A stretch of 32,072 nt of DNA. Origin: an uncultured Coriobacteriales bacterium. Its GTDB lineage: Bacteria; Actinomycetota; Coriobacteriia; Coriobacteriales; UMGS124. Within the stretch, counting starts at the first letter, position 1. Each line of letters opens with the position of its first letter. The DNA lies in contig CABQHM010000041.1 of NCBI GenBank assembly GCA_902464015.1, forward strand, positions 1-32,072, read 5' to 3'. Made by a program: the position numbers and the translations under genes. The notes beneath the pieces were generated by a model. The model saw only the letters and a list, made by a program, of their open reading frames with translations. It was not told where the DNA came from and ran no database searches. Positions 1-7,598 of the stretch are shown in pieces.

Positions 1-33
1 CCGGACCGGTCCGAACGGGGCGTGAATTCGTTA

Positions 34-60
34 TAGGGGCTTTTGTTACAGCCCCTTTTA
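34..60 (+). terminator. Rho-independent terminator of a gene beyond the left edge
   Basis: A perfect 7-bp stem (AGGGGCT at 35-41, AGCCCCT at 50-56) with an 8-nt loop is followed by TTTT. The T tract lies on the plus strand, so it would end a rightward transcript entering from the left. The first 33 bases hold stop codons in two plus frames, and I cannot tell which one ends the upstream gene. Confidence 0.7.
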
Positions 61-207
61 AATCGGCATCAGCGCGCCCGGTTTGCTGCAAGCCCGCATC
101 AGACCTGGACGCAAGCCAGGCACGTCAGCGAGGGTCCGCGTTTCACGCGGCACGGCCTTCAAACCTCGCTCGTTAAACCACACAGAGGTCCAGATGCTTC
201 CGAAAGC

Positions 208-1926
208 CTAGCGCTGGGCGGCCACCTCAGCGGCGGAGATGCCCGCAAGACGACCGGAACCAGTGGCATAGCCCATGGTCATACCCATGATGTCCACATA
301 CGAGCCGTATCCAAAGAAGCCCGAAGAGTTCTGCCCGACTGCGAACAGGTTAGAAAACGCTTTGCCGTTGTCCTTGCGGCAAACCTTGAGGTCCTGGTTG
401 ACGCGAACGCCGGCGAGCGAACCACCCTCGTTGTTGCAGACAAGACGCACGGCATAGAACGGCGCCGTCGCAACAGGGTACACCAGATGCGACGGATCCT
501 TGAGAAAGAGGGCGTCCTCGCCTTGCTCAACCGCATCGTTGTACGTCGAAATACTTTCAGCGAATGACGAGACGTCAAAGCCTGCCTTCTCAGCCAACTC
601 ATCAAGCGTGTCCGCGGTCAAAGCAGCACCAGCGGCGACGGCATCCTCGACACGCTGAAGCACGCCGCTGCCTGGCTCCATGCTGTTGATAGGTGGGATT
701 GCGGCAGAAGTACCGTTGGCCTCAAGATCTTCAAGTGCCGCACGGTCAAAGACGAGCCACATAAATCCACCCTGGCAGAACGCGGCGCTTCCGCGCTGCG
801 CAAAGGCGCCAGAAACGCCCTCGTCCACATAGCGCACACCCTCGGCATTCACCCAGACAAGGTCGGCGTTGTAACGCAGGGACGCCTGATCTTCAGTGTT
901 GGTCCAGTCCCAATTGACCGTGCCGTCGGGATTGGCATAATAAACCTGATGCCACACCGGGGTGTTGATCCAACGATGACCCCCAACCTGCTCGGCCAAA
1001 TACACACCATCGCCAGACTGGTTCGTGCTACCGCCCGAACTCAGAACAAAATTGTCCACACTGGCAAGCACGTTGCGAAGATAAGCGGTATTGCCGTCCC
1101 AGGAACCAGCCGCAAGAACAACGGCCTTGGCCTTGAGGGTAATCTGACCACCATCGGCAGTCTGACAGACGACGCCCTCAACACTCATGCCATCCTCGCC
1201 CGGCAGGAGCTTAACCGCACGCGTCTCAAGCATGAGCTCTCCGCCAAAGTCCTCAATATAGGTGTTATACAGACCCTTGAGGTTGACATCGGTCGCATCG
1301 TTGGGCTCCGCCGCATCGCGAGAGGAACCCTGTATTATATGGGCGCACTTCTCCTGAACACGCGGCAAGCCCGGCTGCAGGTTAAGCTCTTCGGGCTCAC
1401 ACATAAGCGCCAAACCGTTTTCCGCCAGCCAGTCAATGTTCTCACCAGAGGCATCAAGAATGCGGCGAACGAGAGCAAGGTTGTTCGTATACAGGAAATG
1501 ATCGCGCATAACGGCATACAAGTCGTTGACGGCTATGTCGCGGCCAGCTTCTTGCTGAAGCTTGGACTGCGCACCGGCAATCATCCTGGACAGGTTGCCC
1601 ATGCCACCGGTAATGCCAGTCTTTTCGACAATGACCGTCCTCGCGCCATTTTGCGAAGCGGCCAAAGCGGCGCAGATACCCGATGTGCCGCCGCCCACAA
1701 CAACGACATCATAAGAAGTCTCGTCGCCACCCTCGACGACCTCGATCGTCTTAAAGGCGCGCTCCTCCTCGAGTGGAGCAGAAAGAACAAGATCAGCGCC
1801 AACAGAATCTGGGACCAGGACAGTAGGTGCATCCGCCAGAGCAACGCCTGCAGTGCCAATCATGGCGGAAGCACCCGCACAAGCGCCTGTCATAACAAAT
1901 GAACGACAGTTCATGGTGAAATCCAT
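208..1926 (-). CDS. Exported FAD-dependent reductase, fumarate/urocanate reductase superfamily (module 1)
   Basis: 572-residue flavoprotein expected to reduce an organic acceptor outside the cytoplasm. An N-terminal export signal (residues 1-32, ending ALADAP) is followed by the dinucleotide-binding motif GGGTSG at 78-83 with an acidic strand end (VIVEK), and a C-terminal FAD segment near SSGFFGYGSY. The start is supported by AGGAAAGGA upstream of ATG. The signal reads NCRSFV: the first arginine of the twin-arginine pair is Cys7, one base away from Arg, unlike the intact RRSF of the two related reductases in this window. The stretch corresponding to the fumarate reductase active site is GVRYVDE at 363-369 followed by GVSGAF, with no arginine where the catalytic acid normally sits. 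There is no FMN-binding or heme domain, so electrons must come from a separate protein. It is divergent from the LuxR-type gene at 2117. Substrate unknown. Confidence 0.85.
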   Translation of the reverse strand: MDFTMNCRSFVMTGACAGASAMIGTAGVALADAPTVLVPDSVGADLVLSAPLEEERAFKTIEVVEGGDETSYDVVVVGGGTSGICAALAASQNGARTVIVEKTGITGGMGNLSRMIAGAQSKLQQEAGRDIAVNDLYAVMRDHFLYTNNLALVRRILDASGENIDWLAENGLALMCEPEELNLQPGLPRVQEKCAHIIQGSSRDAAEPNDATDVNLKGLYNTYIEDFGGELMLETRAVKLLPGEDGMSVEGVVCQTADGGQITLKAKAVVLAAGSWDGNTAYLRNVLASVDNFVLSSGGSTNQSGDGVYLAEQVGGHRWINTPVWHQVYYANPDGTVNWDWTNTEDQASLRYNADLVWVNAEGVRYVDEGVSGAFAQRGSAAFCQGGFMWLVFDRAALEDLEANGTSAAIPPINSMEPGSGVLQRVEDAVAAGAALTADTLDELAEKAGFDVSSFAESISTYNDAVEQGEDALFLKDPSHLVYPVATAPFYAVRLVCNNEGGSLAGVRVNQDLKVCRKDNGKAFSNLFAVGQNSSGFFGYGSYVDIMGMTMGYATGSGRLAGISAAEVAAQR

Positions 1927-2022
1927 AGCGTATCCTTTCCTACGGTAGACCTACGTTACATCAACGCGCCATAAGGCGATGGATGCAGAGCGCCTTGCCC
2001 AACACCGACTTCACCATAGATA

Positions 2023-2052
2023 TTCGCCATGGGATTCATGTACCATGGCGAA
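2023..2052. promoter_or_regulatory. Perfect 10-bp inverted repeat, candidate operator of module 1
   Basis: TTCGCCATGG at 2023-2032 is repeated exactly inverted as CCATGGCGAA at 2043-2052, with 10 bases between. It lies in the divergent region between the reductase and the membrane LuxR gene, about 65 bases before the chosen regulator start. The size and symmetry suit a dimeric HTH protein. That the neighbouring regulator binds it is inference. Confidence 0.45.
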
Positions 2053-2067
2053 CGTGATTACGACATC

Positions 2068-2083
2068 GGGTGACAAATCACCC
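2068..2083. promoter_or_regulatory. Second small palindrome, GGGTGA-CAAA-TCACCC
   Basis: A perfect 6-bp inverted repeat with a 4-base spacer lies 33 bases before the regulator start at 2117 and 15 bases after the larger dyad. It could be a second operator half or a hairpin in the regulator leader. There is no T tract, so it is not a terminator. Confidence 0.3.
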
Positions 2084-2116
2084 TCGTTGGAGTACGTCTT
2101 TGACCGCGGGAGAACG

Positions 2117-3658
2117 ATGAGCACGACAGCGCAATCTTCAACTCGGCAACCCAACCGCACCAATAAACACGTCCTAGTTGCGACCGGATGTGCTGTAGGA
2201 CTGTTACTCTTCTGGCAACAGCTTCTTTTCCGTTCCATCATGCCCTCAGCGCCAGAGCTCTCCGTGTCCATCTTGGGCAACTTTCGCACGGATGCCGGCT
2301 GGCTCGTATTCGTTGTCTCGCTCGCAATAACTTCCATCATTTGCGGCGTTCGCGACTATGTGCATGCAAGGACCAATTTGCGACTGTTTGAGGAAGGGGC
2401 CACTGCAACGCACGCCAAAACCCGGACATGGCAGCTCACGATTGCGGGCATATGCATGTGCATGGGCTCGACAGCAACGCTATTCTTTCCCTCAAGCGCC
2501 ATTTGTGTTCTCGCCGGTGGTTCACTCGCTGGGATCGGCTTTGCACTCTGCGCAGCGCTGCTCATCGAAGCCCTGTACCGTACGTTTCCCGGCGACACCG
2601 TAACTCCCTCGTTGCTTGTTGCGGCGGGATGCCAGCTTCTATGCGCCATTGCGGCAAGTCTGCTGCCCAAAACAGCGGCCCTCGTACTTCTCTGCATGCT
2701 CCCCGCCGTGAGCTCTCTGCTTATCGGAGAGATCACAGGGCGTCTTCCTGCTACGCAAGAAACCGTCGACAAGCAGGCGCATGTTGCCAGCGCCCTGGCG
2801 AAACGCAAGGCTCAGAATGCTTTTGCCGTTTGTTTAGTAGCATTCTTCTTCGCAATTTTGTACACCAATATCACCGGCTTTAAATTTAACTCGTTTCATA
2901 GCGATGAGCTGTTGGAGTTCAATCTGAGCATCACGATTGCAAAGACCCTCTTCTTCGCCTGCGGCGTCGCTCTCACGCGCAAACATCTCACTAGCGCGTG
3001 CCCATTGATTATCATCACACTCTTCGGCGCGTCTATGCTCATCGTTGTGTTTGCGCCCACAACACCGGCCGCGCTGCTGTTGGCCGACTCACTCGCAGCA
3101 GCAGGCCGTCTCTTCGCGTTCGTCTACGCATATCTGACAGCCCATCTCATGCACGTCGGCCGATGGCCGCGTACCATAAACTCCACGTGCCTCGTACTGG
3201 GGGCCTCGGCCTGTGCCGTGGTCCTCAGCGTAGCGGGCGGAAGCGTCGTGCAGAGTCTCATTGCACGCGACGCGTCCAGCTTCGCTTTGGCAACGGCCAT
3301 CATCCTCTATGTCCTGCTTGTCGTTTCAAACGTTATCATGCGCACGTCACAGGACGCTTCGCTCACCGTCCGGCTCGAAGGAGAACAAATCGATGAGGAA
3401 GGCATCGCCGCCTTTCGCGCTCAGGCCGTGGCCACACAGCACCCTCAACTCACCGAGCGTGAGACGGAGATTCTCAAGTGCATTTTGCTTGGCCTCACGG
3501 CACCAACCATCGCCGGACGCCTGTCGATATCAGAAAACACCGCCAAGACGCACATGCGCCGCATTTATCACAAGCTTGAGATACATTCAAGGCAAGAACT
3601 TCTTGAACTTGCTTACAGCACCGTCCCGCCCAAGGGCGGGCAATTCCAGTCAAGCTAG
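2117..3658 (+). CDS. Membrane-bound LuxR-type transcriptional regulator (module 1)
   Basis: About 513 residues. The first roughly 410 form many hydrophobic segments resembling a 12-helix transporter-like bundle. The last 65 are a LuxR/GerE HTH: LTERETEILKCILLGLTAP, then SENTAKTHMRRIYHKL and the family hallmark HSRQELLEL. A one-component regulator with sensor and DNA-binding domain in one chain at the membrane is the natural reading. In Eggerthella lenta, regulators of this general design are known to control neighbouring reductase genes. The frame is open further upstream to 1979, but ATG at 2117 has GGGAGA at good spacing, and earlier starts would run through the inverted repeats. It is divergent from the reductase at 208-1926, its likely target. 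The ligand is not readable from sequence. Confidence 0.85.
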   Translation: MSTTAQSSTRQPNRTNKHVLVATGCAVGLLLFWQQLLFRSIMPSAPELSVSILGNFRTDAGWLVFVVSLAITSIICGVRDYVHARTNLRLFEEGATATHAKTRTWQLTIAGICMCMGSTATLFFPSSAICVLAGGSLAGIGFALCAALLIEALYRTFPGDTVTPSLLVAAGCQLLCAIAASLLPKTAALVLLCMLPAVSSLLIGEITGRLPATQETVDKQAHVASALAKRKAQNAFAVCLVAFFFAILYTNITGFKFNSFHSDELLEFNLSITIAKTLFFACGVALTRKHLTSACPLIIITLFGASMLIVVFAPTTPAALLLADSLAAAGRLFAFVYAYLTAHLMHVGRWPRTINSTCLVLGASACAVVLSVAGGSVVQSLIARDASSFALATAIILYVLLVVSNVIMRTSQDASLTVRLEGEQIDEEGIAAFRAQAVATQHPQLTERETEILKCILLGLTAPTIAGRLSISENTAKTHMRRIYHKLEIHSRQELLELAYSTVPPKGGQFQSS

Positions 3659-3690
3659 CACGCATGGCAACAAAAGTATGAACAGGGCAG

Positions 3691-3960
3691 ATGCCGGACA
3701 TAGACAAAACCCCAGCTTTGAATGCCAGCGCTGAGCTAATCGCCCGCAGCCATGGAATCACCAACCGCGAGGTCGAGATCATGCTGCTCGTCACCACGGG
3801 TCGATCCGCCGCGCGCATCGCCGAGAGCCTGGGAGTATCCACAGCCACAATCAACTCGCACGTGCACCATATATATCAGAAGCTCGACATACACTCGCGC
3901 CAGGAACTCATCGATCTACTGGAAGGCGAGAATGACCACGGAGGCGTGCCCGTGCCATAG
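3691..3960 (+). CDS. Stand-alone LuxR-type HTH protein, 89 residues
   Basis: A complete LuxR/GerE DNA-binding domain with almost nothing else: residues about 22-80 read ITNREVEIMLLVTTGRSAA, GVSTATINSHVHHIYQKL and HSRQELIDLL. It begins 32 bases after the membrane LuxR gene in a different reading frame. A TGA at 3679 closes the frame just upstream, so it cannot extend into a longer sensor. The ribosome site is weak (AGGG). It resembles the HTH ends of the window's membrane regulators, so it may be a partial duplicate that lost its sensor. It could act as a co-regulator or competitor of its neighbour, or be a decaying remnant. The frame is intact and the helices are complete. Confidence 0.65.
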   Translation: MPDIDKTPALNASAELIARSHGITNREVEIMLLVTTGRSAARIAESLGVSTATINSHVHHIYQKLDIHSRQELIDLLEGENDHGGVPVP

Positions 3961-4051
3961 GGCTAGCGCAAACGGCCACAAGGACGCACTGGACCGCACA
4001 CGCACGAAAGAACCGCCCGTTGGGGCACCCGAAACCGCCCGCCACGGGCTC

Positions 4052-4978
4052 CTACTCCCCCGCAAACTCCTCGGTCGTTTTCTTCTTTATCGGAAACGCC
4101 TCGCTCACCGTGATGGCAGCGAAGATGAGGGCAAAGCCGAGAAGGAGCCTCAGAGTCACTTGCTCGCCGGTCATAAACACCGAGAACACCACGCCAAAGA
4201 CCGACTCGAGGCTGAGCAGCAGCGAAGCCTGCGCAGGAGGAACATGGGCAAGTGCCAGGTTCTGGGCACCGAAGCAGAAAATCGATGCGAGCAGGATCAG
4301 GAACGCCATCTGGGCGATGATGTCCGGCGTGAACAGCGAGAGTGCCGGGACAGGTGCCGTGAGGGCGCCGGTCGCCAGGCCAAGCAGACCCTCGGAGATA
4401 AACTGCATCGCGGTAAGTGCCAGGGCGTCGGCATACTGGGCGCACTTGGACACGGCGACGATGTGGGCTGCAAAGGCAAAGGCCCCCACAAGAGTCATCG
4501 CCTCGCCGAATCCCATGGTTAGTCCCTCGCCCGACGAGCTCACCGACACGAGCCAGATACCGCCCACCGCAAGCAGAGCCGCCCCGATGTTGAACACCGT
4601 GGGGCGACGACGCGCCACAAGCCACCAGATAAAAGGCACGATAACGCAATAGGTGGCCGTAAGGAACGCATTGATGCCAGGGGTAGTATGCTGCAGGCCA
4701 ATGGTCTGCGTAAGAAAAGCGCTGAAGTCGAGCAGGCCAAGCAAAACGCCCATCCCCAAGAAGCGCAGGTTGAGCCCCGCAGCCACACGCTTACGCAGGA
4801 TAAGCAGCAAGATAATGCCCGCACACGTAAACCTAATGCCGAGCAACCATGCAGGCGGCAGAACGCTCACCACGTCCTTCATAAAGACGAACGACACGCC
4901 CCAAATGGCCGTAGCTATGACGATGAGGATCTTGTAGGCATAGGTAGGTAGGTTGTCGAGAGGGAAGCGTGCGGGCAT
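4052..4978 (-). CDS. EamA/DMT-family transporter, 10 transmembrane segments
   Basis: 308-residue inner-membrane protein of the drug/metabolite transporter superfamily. It has two EamA halves: the first opens with ILIVIATAIWGVSFVFMKD and the second with LVGAFAFAAHIVAVSK, ending in a lysine-rich cytoplasmic tail. The length is normal for the family. The frame is open upstream to 5185, but ATG at 4978 is preceded by AAGGAG at good spacing, and the extra residues look non-coding, so the shorter start is chosen. It probably exports amino acids or small metabolites, and the substrate cannot be predicted. It is convergent with the LuxR genes on its left. On its right lies a 585-base gene-free stretch with repeats. 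Confidence 0.85.
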   Translation of the reverse strand: MPARFPLDNLPTYAYKILIVIATAIWGVSFVFMKDVVSVLPPAWLLGIRFTCAGIILLLILRKRVAAGLNLRFLGMGVLLGLLDFSAFLTQTIGLQHTTPGINAFLTATYCVIVPFIWWLVARRRPTVFNIGAALLAVGGIWLVSVSSSGEGLTMGFGEAMTLVGAFAFAAHIVAVSKCAQYADALALTAMQFISEGLLGLATGALTAPVPALSLFTPDIIAQMAFLILLASIFCFGAQNLALAHVPPAQASLLLSLESVFGVVFSVFMTGEQVTLRLLLGFALIFAAITVSEAFPIKKKTTEEFAGE

Positions 4979-5175
4979 AAAACGGGCTCCTTCAAGGAAT
5001 CGTACCAGGGTGAGCAGGTGCGGAAGATGAAGAATAGCACGTCGCGCCGCACAAGACCCGAAGACCCCCAGAAAACGAGAATGCCCGAAGCCGATCGACA
5101 TCAAGCGGGGCTCAGCCGCCCCGCATAGCCCAACGTCCGAAAAAGCCTGCGGTCCCCAACAAGCACAACCAAAAA

Positions 5176-5283
5176 TGGCAGACAAACGGGTTTCGGTGCA
5201 GTCCGCGGAGGTCCGTTGGCAGACAAACGAGTTTCGGTGCAGCGATATCGACCTTCAATGGCAGACAAACGAGTTTCGGTGCA
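5176..5283. repeat. Three direct copies of a 25-bp repeat, period 41-42 bp
   Basis: Copies start at 5176, 5217 and 5259. Each begins TGGCAGACAAACG and ends GTTTCGGTGCA; the first differs by one base. The gaps of 16 and 17 bases are unrelated. Read on the minus strand, the core is ACCGAAACTCGTTT. The copies lie in a gene-free stretch (4979-5563) and face a second block at 5361-5428 in opposite orientation. The gaps are too short for CRISPR spacers and no cas gene is nearby. Frames through it do not look like a protein. Apart from these two blocks I see nothing certain in 4979-5563. Confidence 0.85.
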
Positions 5284-5360
5284 ATAATGCCGGCCGCAAA
5301 GCCGCTTTTTGAACGTTCGCACCCCAAGACAGGAGCAGAAACCCTTAAATGGGCGAATTG

Positions 5361-5428
5361 ACTACTCCGAAACTCGTTTCGCTGCCAATGCACCCGTCAA
5401 AACTACTCCGAAACTCTTCTGGCTGCCA
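5361..5428. repeat. Two inverted copies of the same repeat family, period 41 bp
   Basis: Copies start at 5361 and 5402, each opening ACTACTCCGAAACTC and closing CTGCCA. The first carries the exact core CCGAAACTCGTTT seen on the minus strand in the block at 5176-5283. The second is degenerate in the middle (CTCTTCTGG). The 41-base period matches the other block, but the orientation is reversed, so the two blocks diverge from a 77-base centre. Copies at 5259 and 5361 could pair as the arms of a large cruciform. Confidence 0.8.
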
Positions 5429-5563
5429 AAAACGAAGCCAATGCCTCCCCGTCCAGCTGAAAAATCAAGCAGGCTGGCTGCAGCGCCGCGCTCCCGGCTC
5501 GTTTCAAGCGCGCCAACCACACGGCGCGGCGTGTCGCTGTCTCCGAGCACGCAATCCTCACAC

Positions 5564-6004
5564 CTACGCGGTGGGCTCAGTCTTGATCCAGACCATAAAG
5601 CACCACCACTTCACCGCGATGAGCACCGCAAGGAAGATGCGCATGGGCAGCACGGGAGTCACGACGGCAAGGACGATGAGCATGGTAGAGACGGGAATGC
5701 AGATGCAGAGCTTGGTCTTCATAGGCATGCTTCGATGCTGCACGAACGACTCAAGATGGTTCTTGTAAAGCTTCGTGGAGCAGAACCAGCTGTGGAAGCG
5801 CTCGGATCCATTGGCGAAGCACGCGGCCGCAAGCAGCAGGAATGGCGTCGTGGGCAAGATGGGAAGAATGACGCCAATGCCTCCAAGAGCAGCGAAGAAA
5901 AAGCCGAGCACCACAAGAAGATGTCGCACGATAGGAATCTGCGTCAAGCGCCTGCGCTTGGGGGCCACGGTGTCAAGGCTCATATCGGCAGTCTCGGCTT
6001 GCAT
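5564..6004 (-). CDS. DUF454 (YbaN-like) small membrane protein
   Basis: 146 residues. It matches the DUF454/YbaN family in layout: a short basic cytoplasmic start (APKRRRLTQI), a hairpin of two membrane segments with the proline-rich turn ILPILPTTPFLLLAAACF, a soluble part with FANGSERFHSWF and HRSMPMKTK, and two more hydrophobic segments at the end. The function of the family is not established. The start at 6004 is supported by GGAGG about 8 bases upstream; an internal Met at residue 8 is less likely. The gene stands alone with a plausible promoter of its own just upstream. Confidence 0.8.
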   Translation of the reverse strand: MQAETADMSLDTVAPKRRRLTQIPIVRHLLVVLGFFFAALGGIGVILPILPTTPFLLLAAACFANGSERFHSWFCSTKLYKNHLESFVQHRSMPMKTKLCICIPVSTMLIVLAVVTPVLPMRIFLAVLIAVKWWCFMVWIKTEPTA

Positions 6005-6051
6005 GGAGGCCTCCAGAAGTAAGAAACAAATAACAATCCGAAAGCAAGAGT

Positions 6052-6080
6052 ATCATATGGCCTACCTATTTGTAAGCTAA
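6052..6080 (-). promoter_or_regulatory. Candidate sigma-70 promoter for the DUF454 gene
   Basis: On the minus strand TATGAT (6057-6052) follows TTAGCT (6080-6075) with a 17-base spacer. The -10 box matches 5 of 6 consensus bases and the -35 box 3 of 6. It lies 48 bases before the start codon at 6004. The surrounding bases are unusually AT-rich for this window. Confidence 0.35.
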
Positions 6081-6265
6081 CAGATACTTTTTCTGCAAGT
6101 CTACCACCCGCCGTCGCCCCAATGGGCCATCGATTACGTACGTAGCCTCCTGGCGTTGAAGGCCCGTCGGCGCTCAGTCACCTCATACAGACCATCAACT
6201 CGCCTAGTCAGGTACAATTTGCCGCCATGCACCAGGTGAGAACCCGCCACGGCGCGCCAACGCAA

Positions 6266-6309
6266 ACAAAAGAGCCGATCCGCGTCTCATGGCAAGCGGA
6301 CCGGCTCTT
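6266..6309 (-). terminator. Terminator of the SlyD-like isomerase gene
   Basis: A 14-bp stem with one mismatch (6270-6283 with 6296-6309) and a 12-base loop is followed on the minus strand by TTTTGTTTG. It begins 25 bases after the stop codon at 6334. The rest of the 329-base gap up to 6005 holds only the promoter noted above. Confidence 0.85.
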
Positions 6310-6333
6310 AGCAGTGCAATCTACCAGCGAGTT

Positions 6334-6726
6334 TTAGTCCTCAACCTCAACAAGCTCGATGTTGAAGTTCAACGCCTGGCCGGCCAGCTCGTGGTTGGCA
6401 TCGAGCACGACCTCGCCGTTCTCGGCGGACCTGATGGTCACGGGCACGGGACGGTTGCCCATGAAAACGTAGAGCTTCTGGCCCACCTTGGCATGCATCA
6501 TCATGGCCGGGTTGGACTCGCCGTAAGCGTCCTTGGGCTCAAGATGCACATCGCGCACCTCGCCGACCTGCATGTCCTCAACAGCCTTGTCGAAACCAGG
6601 AATCATCTGACCGGCCATGCACGTGAACTCGATAGGCTCGTTGCAGTCGCGCGAGCTATCGAACTTCGTGCCGTCGTCAAGTGTGCCAGTGTAGTGAACC
6701 TTGACCTTCTTGCCCTTATTGCTCAT
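6334..6726 (-). CDS. SlyD-like FKBP-type peptidyl-prolyl cis-trans isomerase
   Basis: 130-residue cytoplasmic folding helper that isomerises prolyl bonds. The FKBP core shows VKVHYTGTLDDGTKFDSS near the start and GQMIPGFDKAVEDM near residue 45. The middle portion KDAYGESNP...MHAKVGQKLY is the insert-in-flap chaperone segment typical of SlyD, and the chain closes with NHELAGQALNFNIELVEV. There is no histidine-rich metal tail as in E. coli SlyD. The frame is open further upstream, but ATG at 6726 with GGGGAG just before it fits the family length. Same strand as, and 79 bases after, the Crp/Fnr-type gene. Confidence 0.9.
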   Translation of the reverse strand: MSNKGKKVKVHYTGTLDDGTKFDSSRDCNEPIEFTCMAGQMIPGFDKAVEDMQVGEVRDVHLEPKDAYGESNPAMMMHAKVGQKLYVFMGNRPVPVTIRSAENGEVVLDANHELAGQALNFNIELVEVED

Positions 6727-6805
6727 GGGTCTCCCCTCATCTGCCGAGCCGCCCATCTGCGGCCCCGCTACGGACAAAACCAGGCAAGCATACCCCAAGT
6801 TCGCC

Positions 6806-7507
6806 CTATCGTCCCACGAGGTCGCCGGCAACCTGCTTGAGTTTCTTATAGTCGGTGATGAGGAGGCACCCATGCTGACGCTCGACACACTCAGCCTTGC
6901 GCAGCGAAGTGATGGCGTTCGTCACCGAATTAGGGTGTACGCCAAGCATGGCGGCAAGCTCCACATTGGCGAAAGGCACCATTGCTGGGGCCTGCGGGAG
7001 GTTAAGCTCGCGAGCAATTGCCAAGAGAAGCGCCGCAAAACGCTCGAGAACCGAGTAGATAGAACCGTTCACATTCTCTCGCGTCTGCGAAGACATCATA
7101 TCAAAAAGGTAGCACGACATCTCATAACCTATCTCGCCGTGCTGTATGAGGAACTGCTTGAATTGTGCGGCGTTGAGCGCGTAGATGTCGCAGGCAGCAG
7201 TTGCCTGTGCATTGAGAATGCTGGGATATACATCGTTGTCGGTCTGCTGGAGCGTCTGAAATCCAATGAGGGTTCCCGCCTTGTGGAGAAAGACCGTCTT
7301 GGTATCGCCCGTGCCATTCTCAGAGTAAAGCTTCACCAAGCCGCGCGAAATGTAGAATGTCCGGCGAATATTGTCACCGCTACGGAACAGCATGTCGCCC
7401 GACTTAAGGTGCATGAGCGTGCTCTGAACCGAGCCGTCACGGATACACCCCTCAATGGCTTGTGACAGCGCGGGACGCTGTCGAACGAACAAGCTTGCCG
7501 TCTCCAT
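6806..7507 (-). CDS. Crp/Fnr-family transcriptional regulator
   Basis: 233 residues: an N-terminal cyclic-nucleotide-type beta-barrel (HLKSGDMLFRSGD, then FYISRGLVKLYSENG and FLHKAGTLIGF), a long dimer helix, and a C-terminal winged helix with VELAAMLGVHPNSVTNAITSLRK in the last 55 residues. There is no N-terminal cysteine cluster as in FNR, and the arginine/serine signature for cAMP in Crp is not evident, so the effector is unknown. ATG at 7507 has GAGGAGG upstream; earlier starts in the open frame lack family features. It lies downstream of the MFS gene and near the divergent molybdoenzyme operon, which it may control. A palindrome at 8859-8874 is a candidate site. Confidence 0.85.
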   Translation of the reverse strand: METASLFVRQRPALSQAIEGCIRDGSVQSTLMHLKSGDMLFRSGDNIRRTFYISRGLVKLYSENGTGDTKTVFLHKAGTLIGFQTLQQTDNDVYPSILNAQATAACDIYALNAAQFKQFLIQHGEIGYEMSCYLFDMMSSQTRENVNGSIYSVLERFAALLLAIARELNLPQAPAMVPFANVELAAMLGVHPNSVTNAITSLRKAECVERQHGCLLITDYKKLKQVAGDLVGR

Positions 7508-7598
7508 GCAGTACGGACCTCCTCGCGGCATAACCGGCACCGCGCGATACGCGCAGGCCTTCCATCGCAGGAAGGATACCACAAGCACAGTTTCCGAC

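Noticed and set aside
3625..3640. Hairpin CCCGCC-CAAG-GGCGGG as terminator of the module 1 regulator
   Set aside because: It lies inside the coding sequence and is not followed by a T tract.
5101..5322. Small minus-strand protein with repeated TETRLSA segments
   Set aside because: The repetition comes from the non-coding 25-bp repeats; unit lengths of 41 and 42 bases do not hold a reading frame, and there is no ribosome site.
5176..5428. CRISPR array
   Set aside because: The repeats are spaced by only 16-17 bases, the second block is inverted, and no cas gene is present.
7558..7575. CCTTCC/GGAAGG hairpin as terminator after the MFS gene
   Set aside because: No T tract on the minus strand and the stem is only 6 bp, so the MFS and Crp/Fnr genes may be co-transcribed.
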